In this document: positions 1 through 8,034 of the stretch, one piece after another
Numbering within the stretch: position 1 is the stretch's first letter
How the letters are laid out: each line of letters begins with the position of its first letter
Assembly (NCBI GenBank): GCA_022708055.1
Contig: JAKIZK010000006.1
Coordinates: forward strand, 1-35,833
Length of the DNA: 35,833 nt
Reading direction: 5' to 3'
Origin: Bacteroidota bacterium
GTDB lineage: Bacteria; Bacteroidota; Bacteroidia; Chitinophagales; Chitinophagaceae
Program-made: the position numbers and the translations under genes
Notes under the pieces: model-generated
What the model was told of the DNA's origin: nothing
Database searches by the model: none
What the model saw: only the letters and a program-made list of their open reading frames with translations

Positions 1-267
1 TGCAGCACTATTTGCCACTTCTACATACACCACTTGCTCGTTTAGTAAAGCCGGAAGCTGCTCGCACACAACAACTGCTGCACCATTTGCCACTGCCTGC
101 TCAATAAATAAATGACCATCTGCCACCGAGCCTTTTACCGCAACGAACAAAGAGCCTTTTTCAACTTTCCTTGAATCTAACGCTACACCATTCACCCCCA
201 CCGATGTGCTTCCTCTCACTGTTCTTATCGCCACTTTATATAAAATATCCTGTAATAGCACACTCAA
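1..267 (-). CDS. murE: MurE, UDP-MurNAc-tripeptide synthetase, N-terminal part (cut by window edge)
   Basis: This is the N-terminal 89 codons of the cytoplasmic ligase that adds the third stem-peptide residue (usually meso-diaminopimelate in Bacteroidota) to UDP-MurNAc-dipeptide. The reading frame shows LLQDILYKV, then ALDSRKVEKGSLFVAVKG and DGHLFIEQAVANGAAVVV, the typical MurE N-terminal substrate-binding domain. The rest lies beyond base 1. It follows ftsI directly, as in the conserved dcw order. The start is odd. The MurE frame has a TAA at 283-285 and no ATG after it, so the first usable start is TTG at 265-267, giving MSVLLQDILYKV. The ATG overlapping the ftsI stop (276-278) is in another frame and ends after four codons, with an A8 run between. 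Identity is well supported; the start is uncertain. Confidence 0.85.
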   Translation of the reverse strand, partial: MSVLLQDILYKVAIRTVRGSTSVGVNGVALDSRKVEKGSLFVAVKGSVADGHLFIEQAVANGAAVVVCEQLPALLNEQVVYVEVANSAA

Positions 268-277
268 TTTTTTTTCA

Positions 278-2446
278 TCAACTTAAATCCAATATCACGG
301 TCAATCCTTTTGCCAATGCAGTACCTGGTGCAATAGACTGTCCGGACACTTTTCCCTTTCCACTAATTTTTACTTTCACTCCCATATTTTCCAACAAGTA
401 CAACGCATCCTTCAATCCCATTCCTTTTACATTGGGCATCAATTGCTGGTTCACCGTATTTGTTTTAATTAATGCCTGATAATTACTGGCATACACCATT
501 CCCCATTTATTTTGCTGCACCGAATCCTGATAACGCATTTTCAAATCAGCAAAAACTTTCCTTATATCGCTTGAAAGACCTGCATAGAAATAGTTGGAAC
601 TATCTATTACTACAGCATATTGTGTTGCATTCTTCTGTTCCACATATTGCGGATAAAGCTTAGTAGCAATTTCTCTGAAAACAGGAGCACCCAGCGAGCC
701 GCCATAGTGTACCGGATCGTGTGGATTGGTTCTGATAACAACGATACAGGTATATTGAGGTTTATCGGCCGGAAAATAACCGACAAATGTTGCCTGATAT
801 ACGCCATCAGCATATTTTATTTTTCCATCGGAAACGTGTGCAGTGCCTGTTTTACCGGCAACAGCAAAAGGCAAACCTTTCATTGCTTTGCGAGCAGTTC
901 CTTCGGTAACTACCATTTCCATTGCTTTGCGTGCATCTGCAACTACCGATGGTTTGCAAATATTTTCGCTTATTACAACTGGATCAAATTTTCGGCGAAT
1001 GATGCCGTTACTTTGAATGTTGCTCACCAAAAACGGTTTCATCATTCTCCCATTATTGGCAATGGCGTTGTAAAGTGTAAGAATTTGTAATGGACTTACC
1101 TGTATGCCATATCCAAAACTCATCCAAAGCATATTGCCCTGTGCACTTCCTTTTTGATCAAGCGGAGCCATGGTAGGCTTAGGTACATCCGTTAAATCAA
1201 TTGGTGATTTAACATCTAAGCGATACTTGTGCAAATATTCTTTCAACCCAATTGGATTTTCGCCAAATGCTTTCAAGGCCAGTTTGCTCATTCCAATATT
1301 GGAGCTATGCGCAAAACATTCCTGAACAGTAAGGAAAGGTTTAGGCGATCTTTCTGCATCGGTTACCATTTTATTTCCCACTTTAGCTCTGCCTGCGCCA
1401 CCTATTTCCACCATATCTGTTGGCTTGCTGCTGCCTTTATCTAAAACAGAAAGTAAAGTGGCCAATTTAATAGTGGAGCCGGGCTCGGTAGCACGCAGTG
1501 CATAGTTATCATCTTCATAATAGCTGCCATCTTTTTGGCGACCAAGATTGGCCATGGCTTTTATTTCGCCAGTTGCTGTTTCCATTACAATAGCCGTACC
1601 ATAAGGTCCTTTGCTTTGCAACATCATTTTCATCAATGCTGTTTCGGTAATGTCCTGTATGTTTACATCGAGTGTAGTATAAATATCTTGTCCGTTTACT
1701 GGGTCCGTTTCAGAGCCTTCTATTGGAATGGCTGTGCCGCCGGCAATAAAGCGAACTAATTTTTGCCCATCGCGGCCGTTCAGTACAGTATCATAACTTT
1801 TTTCAAGTCCTACATTCTGGCTTTTGGTTTTTCTGTCGGCCGATACATACTGACGTGAAAGTCCAATGGTTCTGTTGGCCAACAATCTGAATGGCGTAAG
1901 TCGTTTTGAATCTGTTTCTACAATAACACCACTTTTATTTCTTCCCAATTTAATAAGTGGAAAATCACGCAATGCCTTATAATCTTCAAAAGCAAGTTTC
2001 TTTTTAAGCAGCCAGTGGCGGTTGTTGGGCTTTTTATAAGCAGCTAATAACTCGTTCTTATATTGAACTGCGGTTTTGTCATTAAAATGACCGGCCAGTG
2101 CAGCTGAGAGTGAATCAATATTTTCAAAAAACCTTTTGCCCTTTTTATCTCTTAATCCCTCGGCATAAAAATCAATATAAATATCAAATGTAGGAACAGA
2201 GGTACTGAGCATTTCACCAGCCTCGCTATAGATGGTACCTCTTTCGGCTGTAAGCGGAATATAGCGCTGATGAAGACTGTCGCTCATACTGCGCCAGTGA
2301 TTGCCTTCGAAACGCTGAATATATAAAGCCCGGGCAAACACGCATACACTCAGCACTACAATGCCGATAAAGCTGATGTACACTCTCCACAATATGTCAC
2401 GTTTTACATCCAATGCCCGTTTCCTTTTAGTTGTTACGCTGCACAT
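278..2446 (-). CDS. ftsI: FtsI/PBP2-type division transpeptidase with PASTA domain
   Basis: This class B penicillin-binding protein (722 aa) cross-links septal peptidoglycan on the periplasmic side. It has a cytoplasmic N-terminus, one membrane segment at about residues 21-42 (VYISFIGIVVLSVCVFA), a dimerisation domain (about 55-270) and a transpeptidase domain. Catalytic motifs are visible: S324-T-I-K (nucleophile Ser324), S381-S-N, and K532-T-G. A C-terminal PASTA domain starts near 665 (LMPNVKGMGLKDALYLLENMG), which is common in Bacteroidota FtsI. It lies 54 bp downstream of ftsL, and its TGA at 278-280 abuts murE. The start used is ATG at 2446. A TTG twelve codons in (LDVKRDILWRV) lies behind a purine-rich AAAAGGAAA and matches the usual length of the family N-terminus, so the true protein may be slightly shorter. 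Confidence 0.95.
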   Translation of the reverse strand: MCSVTTKRKRALDVKRDILWRVYISFIGIVVLSVCVFARALYIQRFEGNHWRSMSDSLHQRYIPLTAERGTIYSEAGEMLSTSVPTFDIYIDFYAEGLRDKKGKRFFENIDSLSAALAGHFNDKTAVQYKNELLAAYKKPNNRHWLLKKKLAFEDYKALRDFPLIKLGRNKSGVIVETDSKRLTPFRLLANRTIGLSRQYVSADRKTKSQNVGLEKSYDTVLNGRDGQKLVRFIAGGTAIPIEGSETDPVNGQDIYTTLDVNIQDITETALMKMMLQSKGPYGTAIVMETATGEIKAMANLGRQKDGSYYEDDNYALRATEPGSTIKLATLLSVLDKGSSKPTDMVEIGGAGRAKVGNKMVTDAERSPKPFLTVQECFAHSSNIGMSKLALKAFGENPIGLKEYLHKYRLDVKSPIDLTDVPKPTMAPLDQKGSAQGNMLWMSFGYGIQVSPLQILTLYNAIANNGRMMKPFLVSNIQSNGIIRRKFDPVVISENICKPSVVADARKAMEMVVTEGTARKAMKGLPFAVAGKTGTAHVSDGKIKYADGVYQATFVGYFPADKPQYTCIVVIRTNPHDPVHYGGSLGAPVFREIATKLYPQYVEQKNATQYAVVIDSSNYFYAGLSSDIRKVFADLKMRYQDSVQQNKWGMVYASNYQALIKTNTVNQQLMPNVKGMGLKDALYLLENMGVKVKISGKGKVSGQSIAPGTALAKGLTVILDLS

Positions 2447-2500
2447 TTTATGTACAGCGTGTTTATGGGTTCATCAATGCCGTCCAGAGCAATGATTCGT

Positions 2501-2884
2501 TTAGTTCGTTGTTGCTACTGCAGCTATCGAGTCTTTCAATATTACCGGTGGCTGGCTCAGTTCATTCAGCCCCAAAGGCACAACGGCCTTTATGACTTCT
2601 CCCGGTTTACTCAAAAACATCACTTCACTTTTAAGATCGATATACTCGTACTTCAATTCCTTTACTTCTTTTGCCGTACGGTTGATACGGCGGATGGTAT
2701 TGTCGGCATTGTGACCATTGTAGATATACACTACTGCCAGCAATGCGAGAAACAAAAAGAATGGCACTTGCTTTACTACCGACTGATAATTGAGCCATCG
2801 TTTCCAGCCGGCTTGCCCGGCATTGGCTTCCGGCCGGTCAGGTTGTTCATTCTCTTTTACATTTTTTGTTTCCACTGTCATCAT
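2501..2884 (-). CDS. ftsL: FtsL-like cell-division membrane protein
   Basis: This small bitopic protein (127 aa) is placed between rsmH and ftsI exactly where Bacteroidota carry their FtsL-like protein. FtsL normally joins FtsB and FtsQ and activates FtsW-FtsI at the septum. The sequence has a charged cytoplasmic part (1-40), one membrane helix at about 41-56 (VPFFLFLALLAVVYIYNG) and a periplasmic heptad-like stretch (about 62-95), then a proline-containing tail. Sequence conservation in this family is poor, so the call rests on size, topology and position. Two adjacent ATG codons (2884 and 2881) could start it. GAAGG sits just before them and favours the second by spacing. A 132-bp gap separates it from the rsmH stop. 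Confidence 0.8.
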   Translation of the reverse strand: MMTVETKNVKENEQPDRPEANAGQAGWKRWLNYQSVVKQVPFFLFLALLAVVYIYNGHNADNTIRRINRTAKEVKELKYEYIDLKSEVMFLSKPGEVIKAVVPLGLNELSQPPVILKDSIAAVATTN

Positions 2885-3016
2885 ACCTTCAATCTGTTTT
2901 CAGCTTTTGGTTTTTCATTATCTCTTTTCTGAGATGGATTTCAAGGGATATAGACTTTTCAATTTTTGTGCCCTCTATATTTACTTTCTTTAATGTTTTC
3001 GTTAATTCACTTTTAT

Positions 3017-3979
3017 TTACACCAACATTCTTTTTTCTGCCACTCTTAGCTTTGCGCTTCTGCTTCTTGGGTTTAATCTTTGCTCATTTTCAGAAGGCTG
3101 CATCGGCTTTTTCGTTATTACCAGCAGTTCATTTACTGATGTAGTATTGGTAAAAGGATTCTCTTCCGGCTCTTCCCAAGAACCGCGACGAAAAAAATTT
3201 TTTACTACCCTGTCTTCTAAAGAATGAAAAGTGATAATGGCTGCTCTGCCTCCGGGTTTTAACAAGGATGGAATTTGTTGCAGCATTTCTTTCAATGCGC
3301 CTAACTCATCATTTACCTCAATTCTCAATGCTTGAAAAACCTGGGCGAAGTACTTGTTGGGATTTCCTTTAACAACATCTCGAATTGCATTTTTAAAACC
3401 ATCAATTGTTTTCATGGAACTGCTGTTTCTTACTTCCACAATTTTCTTAGCCAGCGTTTTAGAATTGGTTACTTCGCCATACTGCTCAAACAGTTTGTGC
3501 AATTGTTGCTCAGTATAAGATTGCACTACATCATAAGCTGTGCCTGTTTGCCGTTGATCCATTCGCATATCCAGTTCGGCATTTTGCCTGATGGAAAACC
3601 CACGGGCGGCTTCGTCAAACTGATGACTGCTTACACCCAAATCGGCCATAATGCCATCCACAGCTTTCACTCCTTCCAATCTTAGAAAACGTTGCAGGTG
3701 TCTGAAGTTTTGTGAAACAAAAACTAATCTTTCATCATTCGGCAGGTTTCTTTTGGCATCCGCATCCTGATCAAAAGCAAATAAGCGGCCACCGGCTCCC
3801 AGTTTTTCCAATATTGCCATTGCATGTCCGCCACCTCCAAATGTGCAGTCCACATATACGCCATCAGGTTTTATATTGAGTGCCTCAATGGTTTCAGCAA
3901 GCAATACGGGTGTGTGGTAGTGTTGTGGTTGTTCATCTGACAAGCTGAAAGGGACCATTTCTTTTTTAGACTTTCCCAT
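3017..3979 (-). CDS. rsmH: RsmH (MraW), 16S rRNA m4C1402 methyltransferase
   Basis: This SAM-dependent enzyme methylates N4 of C1402 in the 16S rRNA decoding centre. The protein (320 aa from the ATG used) opens with HTPVLLAETIEAL, followed by the SAM-binding VDCTFGGGGHA and then DLGVSSHQFD and GFSIRQNAELDMRMD, all signatures of the MraW family. The C-terminus has FHSLEDRVVKNFF and a basic PRSRSAKLR tail. The frame can be extended to a TTG at 3988, but ATG at 3979 has AGG nine bases upstream and is preferred. mraZ ends 13 bp upstream, so the two are very probably co-transcribed and translationally close. Confidence 0.95.
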   Translation of the reverse strand: MGKSKKEMVPFSLSDEQPQHYHTPVLLAETIEALNIKPDGVYVDCTFGGGGHAMAILEKLGAGGRLFAFDQDADAKRNLPNDERLVFVSQNFRHLQRFLRLEGVKAVDGIMADLGVSSHQFDEAARGFSIRQNAELDMRMDQRQTGTAYDVVQSYTEQQLHKLFEQYGEVTNSKTLAKKIVEVRNSSSMKTIDGFKNAIRDVVKGNPNKYFAQVFQALRIEVNDELGALKEMLQQIPSLLKPGGRAAIITFHSLEDRVVKNFFRRGSWEEPEENPFTNTTSVNELLVITKKPMQPSENEQRLNPRSRSAKLRVAEKRMLV

Positions 3980-3992
3980 AATTTTCAACCTG

Positions 3993-4460
3993 TTAGTTTT
4001 TTAACGGATCACTTCCTCCTCCCAAAACCTGATTTCCCAGATCACTTAATGCATCCGAAGAAATTGAATCAAAGAACTGTTTGTACTTATTACTATCCCA
4101 GATTTCTATTTTATCGCCTGAAGCCATGAGCACAATTTCCTTTGTCATCTCAGCATACAGCTTCAGTGTTGGCGGCAGCAAGATTCTTCCCGCCGCATCC
4201 GGCTCCACATAAGTGGCGCCATTTAAAAATGCCCTTTTGAACTCCCGCTGCTTCGGGTCAAATTCATTCAACCCATTCACTTTTGCAAAGAGCGGATCCC
4301 AAGTTTTCATGGGGTAAAGTGTCAAACATGTTTCAAAACCTCTGTTAATAACAAATCGCTCTCTTTCCGGCTCCGGCAACTGGTTTTTTAAACCTACCGG
4401 AAACAGAAAACGTCCTCTTACATCTAACGTAGCTGCATATTCTCCAAGAAGCGTTGTCAT
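3993..4460 (-). CDS. mraZ: MraZ, dcw cluster transcriptional regulator
   Basis: This is the first gene of the dcw cluster. MraZ is a ring-forming DNA-binding protein with two AbrB-like (SpoVT-type) halves that represses its own operon in the bacteria where it has been studied. The 155-residue protein shows both halves through the repeated D-x-x-G-R motif: DVRGRFLFP at 13-21 and DAAGRILLP at 88-96. The start chosen is ATG at 4460; the frame extends two codons upstream to a TTG (4466), which is less likely. The upstream gap contains three TGG-type repeats at about 10-bp spacing that resemble MraZ-binding boxes, which would fit autoregulation. The C-terminal tail (GGGSDPLKN) is short. Confidence 0.94.
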   Translation of the reverse strand: MTTLLGEYAATLDVRGRFLFPVGLKNQLPEPERERFVINRGFETCLTLYPMKTWDPLFAKVNGLNEFDPKQREFKRAFLNGATYVEPDAAGRILLPPTLKLYAEMTKEIVLMASGDKIEIWDSNKYKQFFDSISSDALSDLGNQVLGGGSDPLKN

Positions 4461-4490
4461 TATCAATTAGTTGAAACAATTTTAACTTGT

Positions 4491-4515
4491 TCCCACAAAA
4501 TAACCACTTTTCCCA
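4491..4515 (-). promoter_or_regulatory. Putative MraZ-binding boxes upstream of mraZ
   Basis: Read on the minus strand, TGGGA (4511-4515), TGGTT (4502-4506) and TGGGA (4491-4495) follow each other with starts 9 and 11 bp apart. Known MraZ targets are tandem TGGGN repeats with a 10-bp period just upstream of mraZ. The middle copy is imperfect and the spacing deviates by one base each way, but position and orientation fit an autoregulatory operator. Confidence 0.5.
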
Positions 4516-4544
4516 TTTATTGACCAAATTTTTTCAAAAATCTT

Positions 4545-4664
4545 TTATCCCCATACCAAAAACCCACCAAATGCCCTACAGGAAAGGCTTTTAGCCTGAT
4601 ATTGCTCCCAAAAATGAAAAATGCCTGAATAAGCTGTGGATAAGCGTGGATAAGTTGTGAATAG
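4545..4664. promoter_or_regulatory. Cluster of DnaA-box-like 9-mers between mraZ and queA
   Basis: Compared with the DnaA box TTATCCACA, the minus strand carries CTATTCACA (4656-4664, 7/9), TTATCCACG (4645-4653, 8/9), TTATCCACA (4635-4643, 9/9) and TTATTCAGG (4624-4632, 6/9). Their starts are 11, 10 and 11 bp apart, so they lie on one helix face. TTATCCCCA (8/9) occurs on the plus strand at 4545-4553. An A/T-rich stretch (about 4520-4545) lies next to it. The sites may regulate the divergent mraZ and queA promoters or belong to an origin-like element. The motif matches are direct; the function is inference. Confidence 0.5.
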
Positions 4665-4737
4665 CAATGTAGTTCAGTAGAGAAACAGGTTTTATTTGAA
4701 AATGAAATTCTGTAAAAAAATCTTAGCTCCCGGCTTG

Positions 4738-4745
4738 TACATTTG
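4738..4745 (+). promoter_or_regulatory. Bacteroidota -7 promoter element (TACATTTG) for queA
   Basis: TACATTTG is a full match to the Bacteroidota -7 consensus TAnnTTTG. It lies 27 bp before the queA ATG at 4773. A transcript starting a few bases downstream would exclude the TTG at 4743, supporting the ATG as start. No clear -33 TTG was found at the usual distance. Confidence 0.5.
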
Positions 4746-4772
4746 CTGCTTAATACAACAGTTAGTTGTGTA

Positions 4773-6008
4773 ATGACAGATCCAAAAAACATTTCAATTT
4801 TAGACTATTCTTATCAGCTGCCTGATGATAAAATAGCTCATTTCCCACTTACAAACAGAGATGATTCAAAACTGCTGATTTATAAACAAGGTGCGATTGC
4901 TGAAGATTGTTATAAAAACATTGCGACACACCTTCCGGAAAAATCATTACTGCTTTTTAACAATACAAAAGTTATATCGGCAAGGTTAATTTTTCAAAAA
5001 CCTACAGGAGGTATCATAGAAATTTTTTGTTTGGAGCCCGATGTACAATATGCTGATATTGCCACTGCGATGTTGCAAAAATCAAAAGTGCATTGGCAAT
5101 GCCTGATAGGCGGAGCATCTAAATGGAAACCCGGTCAATTGTTAGAAAAAAAAATTAACTATTCAGGAAAGGAAATCATCCTTTCTGCAAAGTTTATCAG
5201 CAAACAAACCGGCTTTTTTATTGTGGAATTGTTTTGGAATGATACCGGTATAAGTTTTGCTGAATTATTACATTTTGCAGGTGCTATTCCCTTACCGCCC
5301 TACATCAAAAGAGAAGCCATAGCAACAGATAAAGAAAGATATCAGACCATTTATGCTGAATCAGATGGCTCGGTAGCGGCCCCTACTGCCGGGCTTCATT
5401 TTACTGAAAATATTTTCCAATCACTAAGAAATAAAAATATCCAACGGGATTTTGTAACGCTACATGTTGGCGCAGGCACTTTCAAGCCGGTATATGCACC
5501 CGTAATGTTTGAACATGAAATGCATGCAGAATGGATTGATGTATCAAAAATTTTTATTGAAAATATACTGAACAATTTAGCCGAAAATATAATTGCAGTA
5601 GGTACTACAACATTAAGAACCATTGAGAGCCTTTATTGGTTGGGGGTAAAATCAATGTCGAAGATTGAATGGCCGCTTGCCCTCAATCAATGGGAAGCTT
5701 ATGAACTGGAGCAACACGGTATTTCGCCCGAAAAGGCTTTACAGGCTTTGCTTCACTGGATGCAAAAAAATAAAATTGAAAGACTGATTACCAAAACACA
5801 GATATTGATAGCGCCCGGTTATCGCTTTAAAATAATAAATGGGCTGATCACAAACTTTCATCAACCACAATCCACTTTGCTATTGCTGGTAGCAGCACTC
5901 ATGGGAGATAACTGGCGTAAAGTATATGACTACGCCCTTAAAAATAATTTCCGGTTTTTAAGTTATGGAGATGGTAGCTTGTTGTGGGCCGATGAAAAGC
6001 TGCTATGA
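4773..6008 (+). CDS. queA: QueA, SAM:tRNA ribosyltransferase-isomerase
   Basis: This enzyme transfers and isomerises the ribosyl group of S-adenosylmethionine onto preQ1 in tRNA, making epoxyqueuosine at wobble position 34. The 411-aa protein shows family signatures in order: YQLPDDKIAHFPL and RDDSKLLIY at the N-terminus, LLFNNTKVISARL, AAPTAGLHFTE, VTLHVGAGTFKPV, TTTLRTIESLYWLG and LITNFHQPQSTLLLLVAAL. It is longer than the E. coli enzyme, as is usual in Bacteroidota. The open frame reaches back to TTG at 4743, but that codon is the end of a -7 promoter element, so ATG 4773 is used. Its 3' end overlaps the sensor-kinase gene on the other strand by 6 bp. No other queuosine gene is in the window. 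Confidence 0.95.
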   Translation: MTDPKNISILDYSYQLPDDKIAHFPLTNRDDSKLLIYKQGAIAEDCYKNIATHLPEKSLLLFNNTKVISARLIFQKPTGGIIEIFCLEPDVQYADIATAMLQKSKVHWQCLIGGASKWKPGQLLEKKINYSGKEIILSAKFISKQTGFFIVELFWNDTGISFAELLHFAGAIPLPPYIKREAIATDKERYQTIYAESDGSVAAPTAGLHFTENIFQSLRNKNIQRDFVTLHVGAGTFKPVYAPVMFEHEMHAEWIDVSKIFIENILNNLAENIIAVGTTTLRTIESLYWLGVKSMSKIEWPLALNQWEAYELEQHGISPEKALQALLHWMQKNKIERLITKTQILIAPGYRFKIINGLITNFHQPQSTLLLLVAALMGDNWRKVYDYALKNNFRFLSYGDGSLLWADEKLL

Positions 6009-7346
6009 TTTTTTCAATGGAAATTCAACAGTGAATATACTTCCCTTGCCCAATGTACTTTCTACTTTGATTTCGCCGGCATGCGCTTCCACCATTGTTT
6101 TTACATAGCTAAGACCCAATCCAAAACCTTTTACATTGTGCAAATTGCCGGTATGGGCACGATAAAATCTTTCAAAAATTTTCTTTACCGTTTCACGGTT
6201 CATACCAATGCCATTGTCCTCTACTTTCAAAATCAGTTTTTTTGCATTGGATTGTGTAAACACTTTTACGACCGGCGGTACATTTTCTTTGCAATATTTA
6301 ATCGCATTATCAAGAAGATTATTAATCAAATTTGAAAAATGTACTTCGTCCACATCCATCAAATCATTAGATGCATGCAGCGATAAATCTATACGGCCTT
6401 TTTTATCTTCCAGTTGCAACCGAAAATTGTCGGCAACATCTTTTATCAGCTCATGCACATGAAATGGTTTCAATGCCAGCTCTACTTCCTGTCTTTCTAA
6501 CTGTGATGCTTTTAATATGGTTTCTACCTGGCGGTTCATTCGTTGATTTTCTTCTTTTATGATACCGCTGAAATAGCCAAGTTTTTCCTTATTGCTGATG
6601 ACTTTATCGTTTCGCATAGCATCCACCGCCAGTGAAATCGTGGCGATGGGTGTTTTAAACTCATGCGTCATATTGTTGATAAAATCATTTTTGATCTTAG
6701 CGAGTTTTTTCTGACGGAGCATTGTGATAAATGTCAGGTAAAAAGCAGCCAGAATAACCAGTGTAAAAAGTATAGCCGACACGATGCGCCAAATCAAAGA
6801 TTTATAAACCAAACTTTTGATTTGCGGCACTACAACAAACAATGCATTTTTTCCAATCAGGTTTTCATCGGCCGTGCCACTAAGGGCATCAATAATAAAA
6901 TTGCAGTGATAATTATTTATTTTGTCTTCGCTTTGATATAGTGCGAGAAAATTTTTTGTTGCATTTTTAAAACTGTTATCATCAAAAGAAGCATAACCCA
7001 GTTCAATATTCACTCCTTTTACATTTGCATCTTCCAGTATTTGGTTAATTTTTTTGCGTACATCTTCCAGGTTGATGTCTCTTGCCGAGTAAGAAAATTT
7101 TTGAAAATCCTTGATATAAGGATCTTTTAGAAAATTATTCTTTTGCGGCCCCGAAGCCAAACTGTTTTTTACTGAAGCCTGACTGGAAAGCTCGTTGGCA
7201 ACTTTTTTAGCAGCATCATAAATTTTTTGTTTGATGATATCCTCCTTTACCAATGCCAGATTCTTTATCCAGGATACCTGAATAAAAATGGTTCCGATAA
7301 GTGAAAGTGTAATCAGGATTGCAATAAGTGGGAAAATTTTCTTCAT
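6003..7346 (-). CDS. Orphan two-component sensor histidine kinase
   Basis: This is a membrane sensor kinase of 447 aa. Two membrane helices (about 4-24 and 187-209) enclose a periplasmic sensor region of about 160 residues that I do not recognise. The cytoplasmic part has the H-box NNMTHEFKTPIA with phospho-acceptor His228, the N-box NNLLDNAIKY (342-351), G1 VEDNGIGM (375-382), F-box FERFYR (391-396) and G2 GFGLGLSYVK (407-416). All ATPase motifs are intact. There is no HAMP or PAS domain by eye. No response regulator is encoded on either side: queA lies convergent downstream and yqgE divergent upstream. The partner must be elsewhere, so the signal and output are unknown. Confidence 0.93.
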   Translation of the reverse strand: MKKIFPLIAILITLSLIGTIFIQVSWIKNLALVKEDIIKQKIYDAAKKVANELSSQASVKNSLASGPQKNNFLKDPYIKDFQKFSYSARDINLEDVRKKINQILEDANVKGVNIELGYASFDDNSFKNATKNFLALYQSEDKINNYHCNFIIDALSGTADENLIGKNALFVVVPQIKSLVYKSLIWRIVSAILFTLVILAAFYLTFITMLRQKKLAKIKNDFINNMTHEFKTPIATISLAVDAMRNDKVISNKEKLGYFSGIIKEENQRMNRQVETILKASQLERQEVELALKPFHVHELIKDVADNFRLQLEDKKGRIDLSLHASNDLMDVDEVHFSNLINNLLDNAIKYCKENVPPVVKVFTQSNAKKLILKVEDNGIGMNRETVKKIFERFYRAHTGNLHNVKGFGLGLSYVKTMVEAHAGEIKVESTLGKGSIFTVEFPLKKS

Positions 7347-7482
7347 GTGTTAATTAGCACTGCCCAAAATAGAAAAAATGTACCGGTTGTAAAAATACAT
7401 CGGACAATTGGCATTCTTTCCTTTAAAAAGTATAATTAAATTCTTTTAACGGCATTTTAAAATCTTTCCCTAAATTAGAAAA

Positions 7483-8034
7483 ATGAAAATACCCGCAGCC
7501 GGGGTTTTGCTTATAGCCGACCCCTTTTTAAAGGATCCTAATTTTCTGAGAACCGTTGTTTTCTTGTGCGAGCATAAAGAAGATGGCAGTTTTGGTTTTG
7601 TAATTAATCGCCGTTTTGAAAATACGCTGGACGAACTGGTTGATGGACTGGAAGGATATAAAATTCCCGTGTATTATGGCGGGCCGGTGGAGCAACATAC
7701 CATTCACCTGCTGCATCAATATGGAGATGCTATTCCCGAAAGCCAAGAGATTATGAAAGGTATATACTGGGGTGGTGATTTTGCAACTGTGGTAAAAATG
7801 ATAAAGGATGGAGAAATGGATTTTTCCAAAATTCGTTTTTTTCTGGGCTACTCCGGCTGGGGAGAAGCACAACTGGATGAAGAAATGAAAGAAAATACCT
7901 GGCTGACCGTAGCTGCAACACGCAAGCTTGTCTTTCATACATCTTCACATGAAATATGGAAAGATGCAATCAGACAATTGGGCGGCGATTATGAAATGAT
8001 GATCAACTTTCCAATAGACCCGCAATTGAATTAA
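7483..8034 (+). CDS. YqgE/AlgH family protein
   Basis: This 183-aa cytoplasmic protein belongs to the YqgE/AlgH family (formerly DUF179). It opens with AAGVLLIADPFLKDPNFLRTVVFL, has FGFVINRRF (37-45) and YYGGPVE (64-70), and ends with an FFLGYSGWGEAQLDEEM block, all hallmarks of the fold. The family has a solved structure but no agreed biochemical role; in Pseudomonas it was linked to alginate regulation. ATG 7483 is the only sensible start. The gene is divergent from the sensor kinase across 136 bp, and its TAA overlaps the stop of the Wzi/RemB-like gene on the other strand (8031-8034). Confidence 0.93.
   Translation: MKIPAAGVLLIADPFLKDPNFLRTVVFLCEHKEDGSFGFVINRRFENTLDELVDGLEGYKIPVYYGGPVEQHTIHLLHQYGDAIPESQEIMKGIYWGGDFATVVKMIKDGEMDFSKIRFFLGYSGWGEAQLDEEMKENTWLTVAATRKLVFHTSSHEIWKDAIRQLGGDYEMMINFPIDPQLN

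Noticed and set aside
2887-3060. Lysine-rich minus-strand open frame of about 58 codons overlapping the rsmH end and filling the gap before ftsL
   Set aside because: It has no ATG until nine codons before its stop and overlaps the conserved rsmH tail; the composition reflects A/T bias. It was not called as a gene.
4517-4792. 91-codon minus frame across the mraZ-queA gap
   Set aside because: It runs through the DnaA-box-like and MraZ-box region and has no recognisable protein features; the gap is better explained as regulatory.
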